From: an uncultured Amaricoccus sp.
GTDB lineage: Bacteria > Pseudomonadota > Alphaproteobacteria > Rhodobacterales > Rhodobacteraceae
NCBI RefSeq assembly: GCF_937891315.1
Contig: NZ_CALAGI010000104.1
Coordinates: 1 to 24,048, forward strand
Length of the DNA: 24,048 nt
Direction: 5' to 3'
Shown here: one piece after another, positions 7,380 to 14,173 of the stretch
How positions within the stretch are numbered: position 1 is the first letter of the stretch
Layout of the letters: each line of letters opens with the position of its first letter
Program-made: the position numbers and the translations under genes
Notes under the pieces: generated by a model
Database searches by the model: none
Seen by the model: only the letters and a program-made list of their open reading frames with translations
What the model was told of the DNA's origin: nothing

Positions 7380-7696
7380 TCGAAGCTCTCCGCGACCTCG
7401 TACATCACCGGCTCGAAGCTTCGGCAGAGCGCGGTCAGACGGCGGTTCCGTTCGCGCATCTGGTCCGAGCGCAGCATGGCGAGGAAATCCTCGCGCCGCC
7501 GCCATTGCGAATAGTTCGCGATCCGGGTCTGCGCGTCGTTCACATGCAGCCCCGCGCCGATGAAACCCGGCTGATGACGGATGAAGTTCGCATAGGCGTC
7601 GCGAAGCTCGTCAAGCAGGTCCTGACAGGTTCCGGGCGTCATGTCGAAGGTAGTGATGACGGTCTGCAGCGCGGCCCCGCGCGAAATCGTCGGCAT
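7376..7696 (-). CDS. Antibiotic biosynthesis monooxygenase (ABM) domain protein
   Basis: A 106-residue single-domain protein of the dimeric ferredoxin-like ABM fold (PF03992). Characteristic parts are the first strand ALQTVITTFDM (9-19), the helix CQDLLDELRDAYANFIRHQ (24-42), and PGFIGAGLHVNDAQTRIANY (43-62) followed by SQWRRREDFLAML (63-75). Family members include small heme-degrading or quinol monooxygenases and many proteins of unknown role; no residue here settles which. ATG 7696 is preceded by GGGGAGAGAAG, a good ribosome site, which is why the longer frame starting at 7759 is not used. It is divergent from the outer-membrane gene at 7810 and probably co-transcribed with the short frame behind it. 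Confidence 0.85.
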   Translation of the reverse strand: MPTISRGAALQTVITTFDMTPGTCQDLLDELRDAYANFIRHQPGFIGAGLHVNDAQTRIANYSQWRRREDFLAMLRSDQMRERNRRLTALCRSFEPVMYEVAESFD

Positions 7697-7809
7697 GGCT
7701 TCTCTCCCCCTCCCGGCGCCGGGGTGAAATCCCGGGCGCGCGGCGCCGATTCGTAACATCCTGTTTACCAGATTCCCGGCCTGCTGGCGGCTGAGACCGG
7801 AGGATCGGG

Positions 7810-8502
7810 ATGCGCGCCGCCGTCGCAGGGATCATTGTGGCACTATCCGCCCTCCGCGCCGAGGCCGGCGCCTGGCCGCGCGAGGAAGGCACGACCTTCA
7901 TCTCGCTCAGCCAGGTCTTCACCACCGGCACCGAGTCGCTGCTGGCACCGACCGAAACGCTCACCTCCTACAGTTCGCTCTATGCCGAGTACGGACTGAC
8001 CGGCACGACGACGATCGGCTTCGACGCGGCCTATGGCACCGGGCCGGAAGCGCGGCTGGGCACCGGCATCGCCTTTGTCCGCCGGCCGATCTGGGAAACC
8101 CCGTCGGGCCATCGCTTCGCCGCCGATTTCGGCGTCGGCTGGCGCACCGAGAGCGGCGATCAGGATGTGCGGCTGCGCCCGGGCCTCGCCTGGGGCCGCG
8201 GCTTCGAAAGCGCCTGGGGCAACGGCTGGATGGGGGTCGACGCCTCGGCCGAGCTGTTGCTCCCCTCCGACGACACGGCCTTCAAGGTCGACTTCACCAC
8301 CGGCGTGAAACCGAGCGACGACTGGATGCTGATCTTTCAGGTGCAGACCGGTCGCTATGCCGGCACGGGCGCGCTGGTCCGCGTGGCCCCTTCGGTGGTG
8401 CGCGCGTTCGGCGAAAAGAGCCACCTGCAGATCGGGCTCGACGCCACCGTGTTCGGCGACGATTCGATCGGGGTGAAGCTCGCGACCTGGTTCAGTTTCT
8501 AG
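7810..8502 (+). CDS. Putative outer-membrane beta-barrel protein, function unknown
   Basis: A 230-residue protein with a signal peptide (residues 1-19, cleavage likely after AEA at 17-19). The remainder alternates polar and aromatic residues in strand-like stretches such as TFISLSQVF, TTTIGFDAAYG, GLAWGRGFESAWG and HLQIGLDATVF, and it ends in WFSF, an aromatic C-terminus that fits recognition by the BAM machinery. It is rich in Gly/Thr/Ser and lacks cysteine. No specific family is recognised; a porin-like or structural outer-membrane role is inference from these features. ATG 7810 has GGAGG 7 nt upstream. The gene is transcribed alone and followed immediately by a strong hairpin. Confidence 0.75.
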   Translation: MRAAVAGIIVALSALRAEAGAWPREEGTTFISLSQVFTTGTESLLAPTETLTSYSSLYAEYGLTGTTTIGFDAAYGTGPEARLGTGIAFVRRPIWETPSGHRFAADFGVGWRTESGDQDVRLRPGLAWGRGFESAWGNGWMGVDASAELLLPSDDTAFKVDFTTGVKPSDDWMLIFQVQTGRYAGTGALVRVAPSVVRAFGEKSHLQIGLDATVFGDDSIGVKLATWFSF

Positions 8503-8536
8503 AGCGACCGGCCCGGCAGAACCGGGCCGGCCGCTC
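8502..8536 (+). terminator. Strong hairpin terminator of the outer-membrane gene
   Basis: Arms 8502-8516 and 8522-8536 form a 15-bp stem (one G-T wobble) around the 5-nt loop CAGAA, starting at the last base of the TAG stop codon. No long U-tract follows on the plus strand, only ATATTGATTT downstream. It may serve both convergent genes. Confidence 0.65.
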
Positions 8537-8561
8537 CGGCATATTGATTTGTCGCGATATG

Positions 8562-9158
8562 TTAGCCAACAGACGATCCCGTCTGGCTGGATATTGCTCT
8601 GATCGGAGCGGCCTCGAACGTCACCGAGATGTCGCGCAGGGCGACGCTCTCGATCCGCACGACACCGCCTTCCGGCCCGACGAGATCGAGGCCGACATGG
8701 GCGTAGATCACCCGCGCGTCCCAGACGAGATCGACGCCGGCGCGCCGTTCGGGGCCGACCACCGCCCGCGCCACCGCCACCGCGCCGCCGGCGCGGGGAC
8801 GCACCAGCGGCCCCATGGTCAGCGGCCCGCGCACCAGACGCGCGCGGGCGCCGCCGGGCCAGGCCGCGATCCGGACCAGCGGGACGGGGCCGCGCATGAC
8901 CCGCAGCCGCGCCGAGATCTCGAGATAGCGTCCCGCCCGTACCGGGACCTCGCCCATGTAGCGCAGGCTCTGCACCGGGTCGATCTTGCGCATCTCGAGA
9001 CAGGGTCCGAACCGCTCGTCGTCCGGGATCAGCCTTGCATGGCGCACCGCCTCGTAGGTCGGGCTATCGGGTGTGCCGTCGCCGCGTGACCAGTCGTCGA
9101 GACCCTCGTGGAACGCCGGCGGCGACAGGTCGAGCGTGGCGGAATCGGCTGCGAGCAT
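8562..9158 (-). CDS. Conserved hypothetical protein, possible beta-sandwich fold
   Basis: A 198-residue protein without signal peptide or membrane segment. The N-terminal part has FHEGLDDWSRGDGTPDSPTY (16-35), followed by alternating strands such as GRYLEISARLRVM, LVRIAAWPG and VIYAHVGLDLVG. The pattern suggests a beta-sandwich of carbohydrate-binding type; this is inference from strand pattern and Trp/Asp-rich loops, with no family identified. I recall similar proteins in Rhodobacterales, without an assigned role. ATG 9158 has AGGGGA 6 nt upstream, supporting the start. A TTAA-N7-TTAA site lies 66-81 nt upstream, which suggests control by CtrA. The last ten codons contain a CAGACG/CGTCTG hairpin (8570-8585). 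Confidence 0.75.
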   Translation of the reverse strand: MLAADSATLDLSPPAFHEGLDDWSRGDGTPDSPTYEAVRHARLIPDDERFGPCLEMRKIDPVQSLRYMGEVPVRAGRYLEISARLRVMRGPVPLVRIAAWPGGARARLVRGPLTMGPLVRPRAGGAVAVARAVVGPERRAGVDLVWDARVIYAHVGLDLVGPEGGVVRIESVALRDISVTFEAAPIRAISSQTGSSVG

Positions 9159-9208
9159 GATTTCCCCTATCGTCCGAAGCCGGGCGGAGGCCCGCCCCGG
9201 ACGAAGGT

Positions 9209-9242
9209 GTTAACCGACCCCGGTTAACGGCCGGTTAACCAT
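9209..9242 (-). promoter_or_regulatory. CtrA-like binding site cluster upstream of the 8562-9158 gene
   Basis: Three GTTAAC motifs occur within 31 bp. Two are spaced as TTAA-N7-TTAAC (9224-9239), the full CtrA consensus of alphaproteobacteria, and the last reads TTAACCAT (9235-9242), the known half-site form. The first two also form GTTAACCG/CGGTTAAC around ACCC (9209-9228), so a terminator for the oxygenase operon ending at 9263 is an alternative or additional role. Confidence 0.5.
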
Positions 9243-9262
9243 ATTGCGCGCGCGGCGCCCGC

Positions 9263-10345
9263 TCAGGCCTCGATCTCGACGCGGCCCATCGGATGCGAGC
9301 AGCAGGCGAGGATCCAGCCGTCGGCGATGTCCTCGTCGGTGATGCCGCCGTTGTGCACCATATGCACCTCGCCCGACAGCTTGCGGGTCCTGCAGGTGCC
9401 GCAGACGCCGAAGGTGCAGCCCGAGGGGATATTGAGCCCCGCCCGCCGCGAGATGGCAAGGATGGTGTCCGCCTCGGTGCAGGTCACCGACTGGCCGCTG
9501 ACCGCGAAGACGATCTCGGACGCGACCTTGGCGCTCGGCACCACGTCGTCGAGAACCGGCGCGTCGGCCTGGGTCAGCACCGGCGCGGTGAAGGTCTCCT
9601 GATGGTAGTGCTCCATGTCGTAGCCGAAGCCGATCAGCATGTCGCGGACGGCGCGCATGAACGGCTCTGGCCCGCAGCAATAGACCTCGCGGTCGAGATA
9701 GTCGGGCGCCATCAGGCCGAGCATCAGCTGGTTGAACATGCCGCGATAGCCGGTCCAGACATCGTGCGGATCGTCCTGCTCGACCACGAAATGCAGCTTG
9801 ATCGACGGCACCCGCGTCGCCATGTGCTCCAGCCGCTTGCGAAAGACGAGCTCGCTCGGCCGTCTGGCGCACTGGACGAAGCAGATGTCGGGCTGACCGC
9901 CCAGATCCCAGCGGTAGGTGGTGATCGCCATCATCGGGGTCACACCGGAGCCCGCCGAGATGAGCAGAAGCTTGCGGTCCGCGGGCACGTCGGGGATGAA
10001 GATCCCGCCGGGCCCGATCGCCTTCACCGTCACGCCCTCTCGCAGGTTGTCGAGCATCCAGCGCGTGCCGATGCTCGCCCCCTGCGCCTTGACGGTCAGG
10101 GAAATCGACAGCGGCCGCGAGGGGCTGGAGGAGATGGTGTAGGTGCGGTGGATCGGCCCGCCGGCGACCGGCAGCTCCAGCGTCAGGAACTGGCCGGGGC
10201 GGTAGTCGAACCAGGCACCGGACGGCGCGCGGAACGAGAAGGAAACGATATCCGGCGCCTCGGGAACGACCGAGACGCATTCGAGCGGCTCGGTATCGCG
10301 CCAGGGCAGCGCGCCGACGAAGCGGGGAACGAGGTCGAGGCTCAT
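9263..10345 (-). CDS. gbcB: Flavin/2Fe-2S reductase of a Rieske oxygenase (GbcB-like)
   Basis: A 360-residue electron-transfer protein passing electrons from NAD(P)H through a flavin and a plant-type 2Fe-2S cluster to the partner oxygenase. Order of domains: ferredoxin-reductase flavin domain with RTYTISSSP (67-75); nucleotide-binding domain with ISAGSGVTPMM (129-139) and YCCGPEPF (222-229); linker; C-terminal ferredoxin with C310, C315, C318 and the fourth ligand in ILACCSHP (C348 or C349). This layout matches GbcB of glycine betaine demethylation and also related reductases for carnitine, stachydrine or choline-type substrates. ATG 10345 has GGAG about 8 nt upstream and starts 4 nt after the oxygenase stop, so the genes form an operon. 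Assignment to GbcB rests on the partner; the substrate is not proven. Confidence 0.85.
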   Translation of the reverse strand: MSLDLVPRFVGALPWRDTEPLECVSVVPEAPDIVSFSFRAPSGAWFDYRPGQFLTLELPVAGGPIHRTYTISSSPSRPLSISLTVKAQGASIGTRWMLDNLREGVTVKAIGPGGIFIPDVPADRKLLLISAGSGVTPMMAITTYRWDLGGQPDICFVQCARRPSELVFRKRLEHMATRVPSIKLHFVVEQDDPHDVWTGYRGMFNQLMLGLMAPDYLDREVYCCGPEPFMRAVRDMLIGFGYDMEHYHQETFTAPVLTQADAPVLDDVVPSAKVASEIVFAVSGQSVTCTEADTILAISRRAGLNIPSGCTFGVCGTCRTRKLSGEVHMVHNGGITDEDIADGWILACCSHPMGRVEIEA

Positions 10346-10349
10346 GCCG

Positions 10350-11591
10350 TCACTCCGCCGCCATCGCCGCGCCGCCGCCGACCCGGTCGCCGAGGGTCCG
10401 ACAGTACCAATCGACGAACTGGATCACCCCGTCCTCCTGGATCGCCGAGTACGGGCCGGGGACGTAGGCGGGCGAATTGATGCCCTTCTGGTTCTCCTCC
10501 ACCACCCGCCGGTCCTCGTCGTTGGTGGCGATCCAGACCTCGGTCAGCTTCTTCAGATCGTAGTCGACACCCTCGACCGCGTCCTTGTGCACCAGCCACT
10601 TGGTCGTCACCTCGGTTTCGGTGGCGCTGATCGGCAGCACGCGGAAGACGATGGAATGGTCGGCGAGGAAGTGGTTCCAGCTGTTCGGATAGTGGAAGAA
10701 CAGCAGCGAGCCCGCGTCGGCGAAGGGCGCGTTGGCGAGGCGCTTCACCGGCACGGCGGCCTTGCCGTCCATCGTGTAGCTCTCGCCGGCGCCGAGCAGC
10801 GGGATCCGGGCGAAGCGCCACTGGTGGCTCGGATGGATGACGAATTTCGACGGCATCCCCGCCGCCTCGCACTTCCGCCAGTGCGCCGTGACCAGCGGCT
10901 CGATCGCGCCGGTCTCGTCCATCGAGGTGAAGCCGGGGCGGTCCGGAAAGGTGCGGCAGAGCGCCGGATGCGAGCCGGCGCAGTGATAGCACTCGCGGTT
11001 GTTTTCGAGGACGAGCTTCCAGTTGCCCTTCTCGATGATCGTCGATTCATGGGCGATCCTGGCGTCGGTCAGCCGCTGCGGTCCCAGATAGCGCTTCGCC
11101 GTCTCGACGAAGCCGTCGATGGCGGGCGGTGTGTCCGAAAGGCAGACGAACACCATGCCGCCGGCATCGCGGCAGGCGACCGCCTTCAGGCCGTGGTCGG
11201 CCGGCTTGAAATCCGGTCCCATGTCGCGGGCGTAGAGCAGCCGCCCGTCGAGCTCGTAGGTCCATTGATGATAGGGGCAGACCAGCTTCGGCGCATTGCC
11301 CTTCGCCGCCGCGCAGACCCGACTGCCGCGATGGCGACAGGAATTGTGGAAGGCGCGGATCTGGCCGTCGGCGCCGCGGACGATGAGGATCGGATATTCG
11401 CCCACCTGCATGGTGACGAAATTGCCGGTCTTCGGGATCTCGCACGACGGGATCGCGAACAGCCACTCCTGGTACCAGATCGCCGCGAGGTCGAGTTCCA
11501 GGATCCCGGAGGAGGTATAGAAGGGCCGCGGCAGCGCGTGCCCGGGCTTGCGCTCGGCGAGCAGGGACGGAACGTTGGTGTCGGCGGACAT
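10350..11591 (-). CDS. gbcA: Rieske non-heme iron oxygenase alpha subunit (glycine betaine monooxygenase GbcA-like)
   Basis: A 413-residue oxygenase, probably catalysing O2-dependent N-demethylation of a quaternary amine such as glycine betaine (to dimethylglycine and formaldehyde). The Rieske cluster is seen as CRHRG (C85, H87) and CPYHQW (C105, H108). The catalytic iron site is ENNRECYHCAGSHPAL (197-212), with H203 and H208 and an acidic residue E200 that may take part in electron relay. The CYHCAGSHP box is characteristic of the GbcA/stachydrine demethylase group. ATG 11591 is preceded by GAGGAGTTGAGAGAG. The reductase follows directly. Other betaine-degradation genes (dimethylglycine or sarcosine oxidases) and a GbdR-type regulator are absent here, so the exact substrate remains uncertain. 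Confidence 0.86.
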   Translation of the reverse strand: MSADTNVPSLLAERKPGHALPRPFYTSSGILELDLAAIWYQEWLFAIPSCEIPKTGNFVTMQVGEYPILIVRGADGQIRAFHNSCRHRGSRVCAAAKGNAPKLVCPYHQWTYELDGRLLYARDMGPDFKPADHGLKAVACRDAGGMVFVCLSDTPPAIDGFVETAKRYLGPQRLTDARIAHESTIIEKGNWKLVLENNRECYHCAGSHPALCRTFPDRPGFTSMDETGAIEPLVTAHWRKCEAAGMPSKFVIHPSHQWRFARIPLLGAGESYTMDGKAAVPVKRLANAPFADAGSLLFFHYPNSWNHFLADHSIVFRVLPISATETEVTTKWLVHKDAVEGVDYDLKKLTEVWIATNDEDRRVVEENQKGINSPAYVPGPYSAIQEDGVIQFVDWYCRTLGDRVGGGAAMAAE

Positions 11592-11649
11592 TTCTCTCTC
11601 AACTCCTCGCACCGCGCGTTCGCGGCTGGCTTGGCTACACAGGTTCGGA

Positions 11650-11688
11650 GCGCGCGGGCCGGGTCGTCGCGCGGAGCGGCCCGCGCGC
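11650..11688. repeat. Inverted repeat with perfect 11-bp arms upstream of gbcA
   Basis: GCGCGCGGGCC (11650-11660) pairs with GGCCCGCGCGC (11678-11688) around a 17-nt loop. It lies 59 nt before the gbcA start and may fall in its leader; function unknown. Confidence 0.55.
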
Positions 11689-12005
11689 CTGACCGTCCGC
11701 GCCGCCACCCGCGGGCTCGACGTCTCGCAGGGCTGGTTTCCGGGCTTTGGAGGCACCTTGGGGCCGCCGCGACGCCGTCGCGGATTTCCCCGGTGACCTT
11801 CCGCCGCCACCAGTTCTCCGCCCGCCCCGGAGCGCGTCCTGCGCGAAGGACACTACGAAACCCGGGCGCCGCGGGACATCCGGATTGCGACGCAGCGTAG
11901 GTGATTTCAGACCAGCGACGGCGCCGGCGCCCCTTGATCGCTGGAGTTTGAGCGGCGGCGAAGCCCGTGGGGGTCAGGCACGATCTCGCGGTTGCGTATT
12001 TGGCG

Positions 12006-12063
12006 CGACCCTCGCTTTCGCCGATCCCCGGAAACTTCCGGCGGGCGCGAGGGTCGGGATTTT
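12006..12063 (+). promoter_or_regulatory. Nested hairpin followed by TTTT in the pyrC leader region
   Basis: CGACCCTCGC (12006-12015) pairs perfectly with GCGAGGGTCG (12047-12056). Inside is CCGGAA-AC-TTCCGG (12028-12041). TTTT follows at 12060-12063, 133 nt before the pyrC ATG. The arrangement resembles a terminator or attenuator, but no competing antiterminator was identified. Confidence 0.4.
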
Positions 12064-12195
12064 CCCCGGAGCGTGCAATCATGGCGCGCATGCCCCGCTT
12101 GACGGCCTCTTGCCTGGGCGCGGCGCGGCGTCTATGGCGTCGCGGCGGCCCGGCGCGCGGGCCCCACGAGCCGAAAAGCGAGCCCAAGGAGGCGC

Positions 12196-13230
12196 ATGGC
12201 CGAGACGCTGAGCCTGATCCGCCCCGACGACTGGCACCTGCATCTGCGGGACGGGGCGATGCTGGCCGGCGTCCTGCCCGCCTCGCGTCACTTCGCCCGC
12301 GCGATCGTGATGCCGAACCTCGTGCCGCCGGTCGTCACCGCCCGAGACGCCGCCGCCTATCGCGCGCGCATCCTCGCCGCCCTGCCCGAAGGCCAGGATT
12401 TCACGCCGCTGATGACGCTCTACCTGACCGAGGCCACCGATCCGTCAGACGTCGCAGCCGCCGCCGCCGACGGGCTGGTCACGGCGGTGAAGCTCTATCC
12501 CGCCGGTGCCACCACCAATTCGGCGAGCGGCGTCCGCGACATCGAAGCCGTCATGCCGGTGCTGGAGAAGATGGCCGAAATCGGCCTGCCGCTCTGCGTG
12601 CATGGCGAGGTGACGGACCCGGAGATCGACATCTTCGACCGCGAGGCGGTGTTCATCGAGCGCGTGCTGGCGCCGCTGCGCCAGCGCCTGCCGGAGCTCC
12701 GGGTGGTAATGGAGCATGTCACCACCCGCGACGGCGTCGACTTCGTGCGCGAAGGCGGATCGAACCTCGGCGGCACGCTGACCGTCCATCACCTGATCCT
12801 CAACCGCAACCATCTGCTGGTCGGCGGAGTACGACCGCATTTCTACTGCCTGCCCGTACTGAAGCGCGAGACCCACCGCCAGGCGCTGGTCGCCGCGGCG
12901 ACCAGCGGGATCGGCCGCTTCTTCCTCGGCACCGACAGCGCGCCGCATGCGCGCGCCACCAAGGAGGCCGCCTGCGGCTGCGCCGGGGTCTTCACCGCGC
13001 CGAACGCCCTGCCCTGGCTCGCTCATGTGTTCGAGGCCGCCGGCGCGCTCGACCGGCTCGAGGCCTTCGCCTCGCTGAACGGCCCCGCCTTCTACCGCCT
13101 CGCGCCCAATGCCGAGCGCATCCGGCTGGAGCGCGCCGGGGCGGCGACGCCGGCCGAGGTGGCGACGGGCGCCGGGCCCGTGGTGGTCTTCGACCCGGGC
13201 TTCGCGCCCGGCTGGCACGTGATGGAATGA
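12196..13230 (+). CDS. pyrC: Dihydroorotase
   Basis: Catalyses reversible cyclisation of N-carbamoyl-L-aspartate to L-dihydroorotate, the third step of de novo UMP synthesis. The 344-residue protein is of the E. coli PyrC type. Metal ligands and catalytic residues are visible in order: DDWHLHLRDG (H14, H16), the carboxylated lysine in AVKLYPAGATTNS (K99), H136 in CVHGEV, H174 in VMEHVTT, and the catalytic Asp in LGTDSAPH (D247). The length is normal. A near-perfect ribosome site AAGGAGG (12186-12192) precedes ATG 12196. pyrE follows 11 nt after the stop, so the two form an operon. The long upstream region with a nested hairpin may regulate both. Confidence 0.97.
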   Translation: MAETLSLIRPDDWHLHLRDGAMLAGVLPASRHFARAIVMPNLVPPVVTARDAAAYRARILAALPEGQDFTPLMTLYLTEATDPSDVAAAAADGLVTAVKLYPAGATTNSASGVRDIEAVMPVLEKMAEIGLPLCVHGEVTDPEIDIFDREAVFIERVLAPLRQRLPELRVVMEHVTTRDGVDFVREGGSNLGGTLTVHHLILNRNHLLVGGVRPHFYCLPVLKRETHRQALVAAATSGIGRFFLGTDSAPHARATKEAACGCAGVFTAPNALPWLAHVFEAAGALDRLEAFASLNGPAFYRLAPNAERIRLERAGAATPAEVATGAGPVVVFDPGFAPGWHVME

Positions 13231-13241
13231 AAGGACCGGCG

Positions 13242-13934
13242 ATGCAGCGAACCTATCCTTCCGACGCCGAGATGGCTCGGCTGATGGCCCGCATGCTGTG
13301 GGAGATCGGCGCGGTGCATTTCAACGCCGCAGCGCCCTACAAGCTCTCCTCCGGCATGGCGAGCCCGGTCTATATCGACTGCCGCAAGCTGATCTCCTAT
13401 CCCCGGATCCGCGGCGCCCTGATGGATTTCGCCGCGACGAAGATCCTGCGCGACGCGGGCTACGAGCAATTCGACGCCGTGGCGGGCGGCGAAACGGCGG
13501 GGATCCCGTTCGCCGCCTTCCTCAGCGAGCGCCTCGGTCTGCCGATGATCTATGTGCGCAAGGCGCCGAAGGGCCACGGTCGCAACGCCCAGATCGAAGG
13601 TCACATGCCCGAAGGCGCGCGGGTCCTGATGATCGAGGATCTGACCACCGCCGGCGGCAGCCTCTTCACCTTCGTCGACGCGGTGCGCGCCGCGGGTGGC
13701 GTGGTCAAGCATGGCATCGCGCTCTTCTACTACGACATCTTCCCCGAGGCGCGGGCGAACATGGAGGCCCGCGGTCTGACGCTGCACAATATCGCCACCT
13801 GGCGCGACGTGCTCGCCGTCGCGCGCGAGCAGCGCTTGTTCGACGAGAAGACGCTGGCCGAGGTCGGCGCCTTTCTGAGCGCCCCGCTGACCTGGTCCGC
13901 CGCGCATGGCGGAGTCGACCAGCTCGGCGGCTGA
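13242..13934 (+). CDS. pyrE: Orotate phosphoribosyltransferase
   Basis: Transfers phosphoribose from PRPP to orotate, giving OMP, the fifth step of de novo pyrimidine synthesis. The 230-residue type I phosphoribosyltransferase shows LSSGMASPVYIDCRKL (35-50), FDAVAGGETAGIPFA (77-91), VRKAPKGHGRNAQIEG (105-120) with the basic catalytic loop, and the PRPP-binding loop VLMIEDLTTAGGS (128-140). ATG 13242 is preferred because AAAGGA lies at the right distance. An in-frame ATG at 13227, overlapping the pyrC stop, would add five residues (MKGPA) and may also be used. No pyrF lies behind it; the next gene is glgP after 239 bp. Confidence 0.97.
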   Translation: MQRTYPSDAEMARLMARMLWEIGAVHFNAAAPYKLSSGMASPVYIDCRKLISYPRIRGALMDFAATKILRDAGYEQFDAVAGGETAGIPFAAFLSERLGLPMIYVRKAPKGHGRNAQIEGHMPEGARVLMIEDLTTAGGSLFTFVDAVRAAGGVVKHGIALFYYDIFPEARANMEARGLTLHNIATWRDVLAVAREQRLFDEKTLAEVGAFLSAPLTWSAAHGGVDQLGG

Positions 13935-14023
13935 CCTCCGGCCCCGCTTTCGACGGTTCTTTCCCGAGCCGCGATGGTTAATTTTTTGGCAACCACCCCC
14001 GTGGTGGCGCCGGCGTGCTCAGC

Positions 14024-14055
14024 GTGCTTGATCGTGATCAGCACATCGCGATACT
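14024..14055 (+). promoter_or_regulatory. Candidate promoter of the glg operon overlapping a palindrome
   Basis: TTGATC (14028-14033) and GATACT (14050-14055), 16 nt apart, match -35 and -10 elements at 4 of 6 positions each. A palindrome, GTGC-T-TGATC-GT-GATCA-GCAC (14024-14044, one bulged T), covers the -35 and spacer, where a repressor would block transcription. The leader to glgP would be about 110 nt. The 13935-14173 gap also holds a small hairpin ACCAC-CCCC-GTGGT (13992-14005). Function is inferred. Confidence 0.4.
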
Positions 14056-14173
14056 GCCGGGTAGGTGGCGGCGCCGCCCGGGGGAACGAACGCTCTTGAT
14101 CCAAACGACGACGCGAAAAAGCGACGCGACGGCTGCGAAACGCAATGGGCCGGCCGGCCCCGAGGACATCGAC

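Larger units (their letters stand above)
11592..12195. other. 604-bp gene-free divergent region rich in inverted repeats
   Basis: No convincing gene is seen between the starts of gbcA (minus) and pyrC (plus). Open frames here run into other genes out of frame and have no ribosome sites. It holds several perfect inverted repeats: 11650-11688 (11-bp arms), 11767-11783 (7-bp arms, 3-nt loop), 11912-11944 (7-bp arms enclosing the 12-bp palindrome at 11920-11931), 12006-12056 (10-bp arms enclosing a second hairpin) and 12147-12163 (6-bp arms). It must contain promoters for both operons, but none is clear by eye. Confidence 0.6.

Noticed and set aside
12147..12163. GGCCCG/CGGGCC hairpin just before the pyrC ribosome site as a separate regulatory element
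   Set aside because: A 6-bp all-GC stem is expected by chance in this base composition; noted only as part of the gap.
11967..13241. A long plus-strand frame running through pyrC in another phase into pyrE
   Set aside because: The part before 13242 is Arg/Pro/Ala-rich shadow of pyrC. The pyrE start is fixed by its ribosome site and by homology.
13972..13991. AT-rich patch TTAATTTTTT after pyrE as a possible terminator or CtrA site
   Set aside because: No stable hairpin directly precedes the T-run, and the second TTAA of the CtrA consensus is missing.
14015..14173. Upstream GTG start for glgP adding 53 residues
   Set aside because: The extension is not like phosphorylases, it covers the likely promoter, and ATG 14174 has its own ribosome site.
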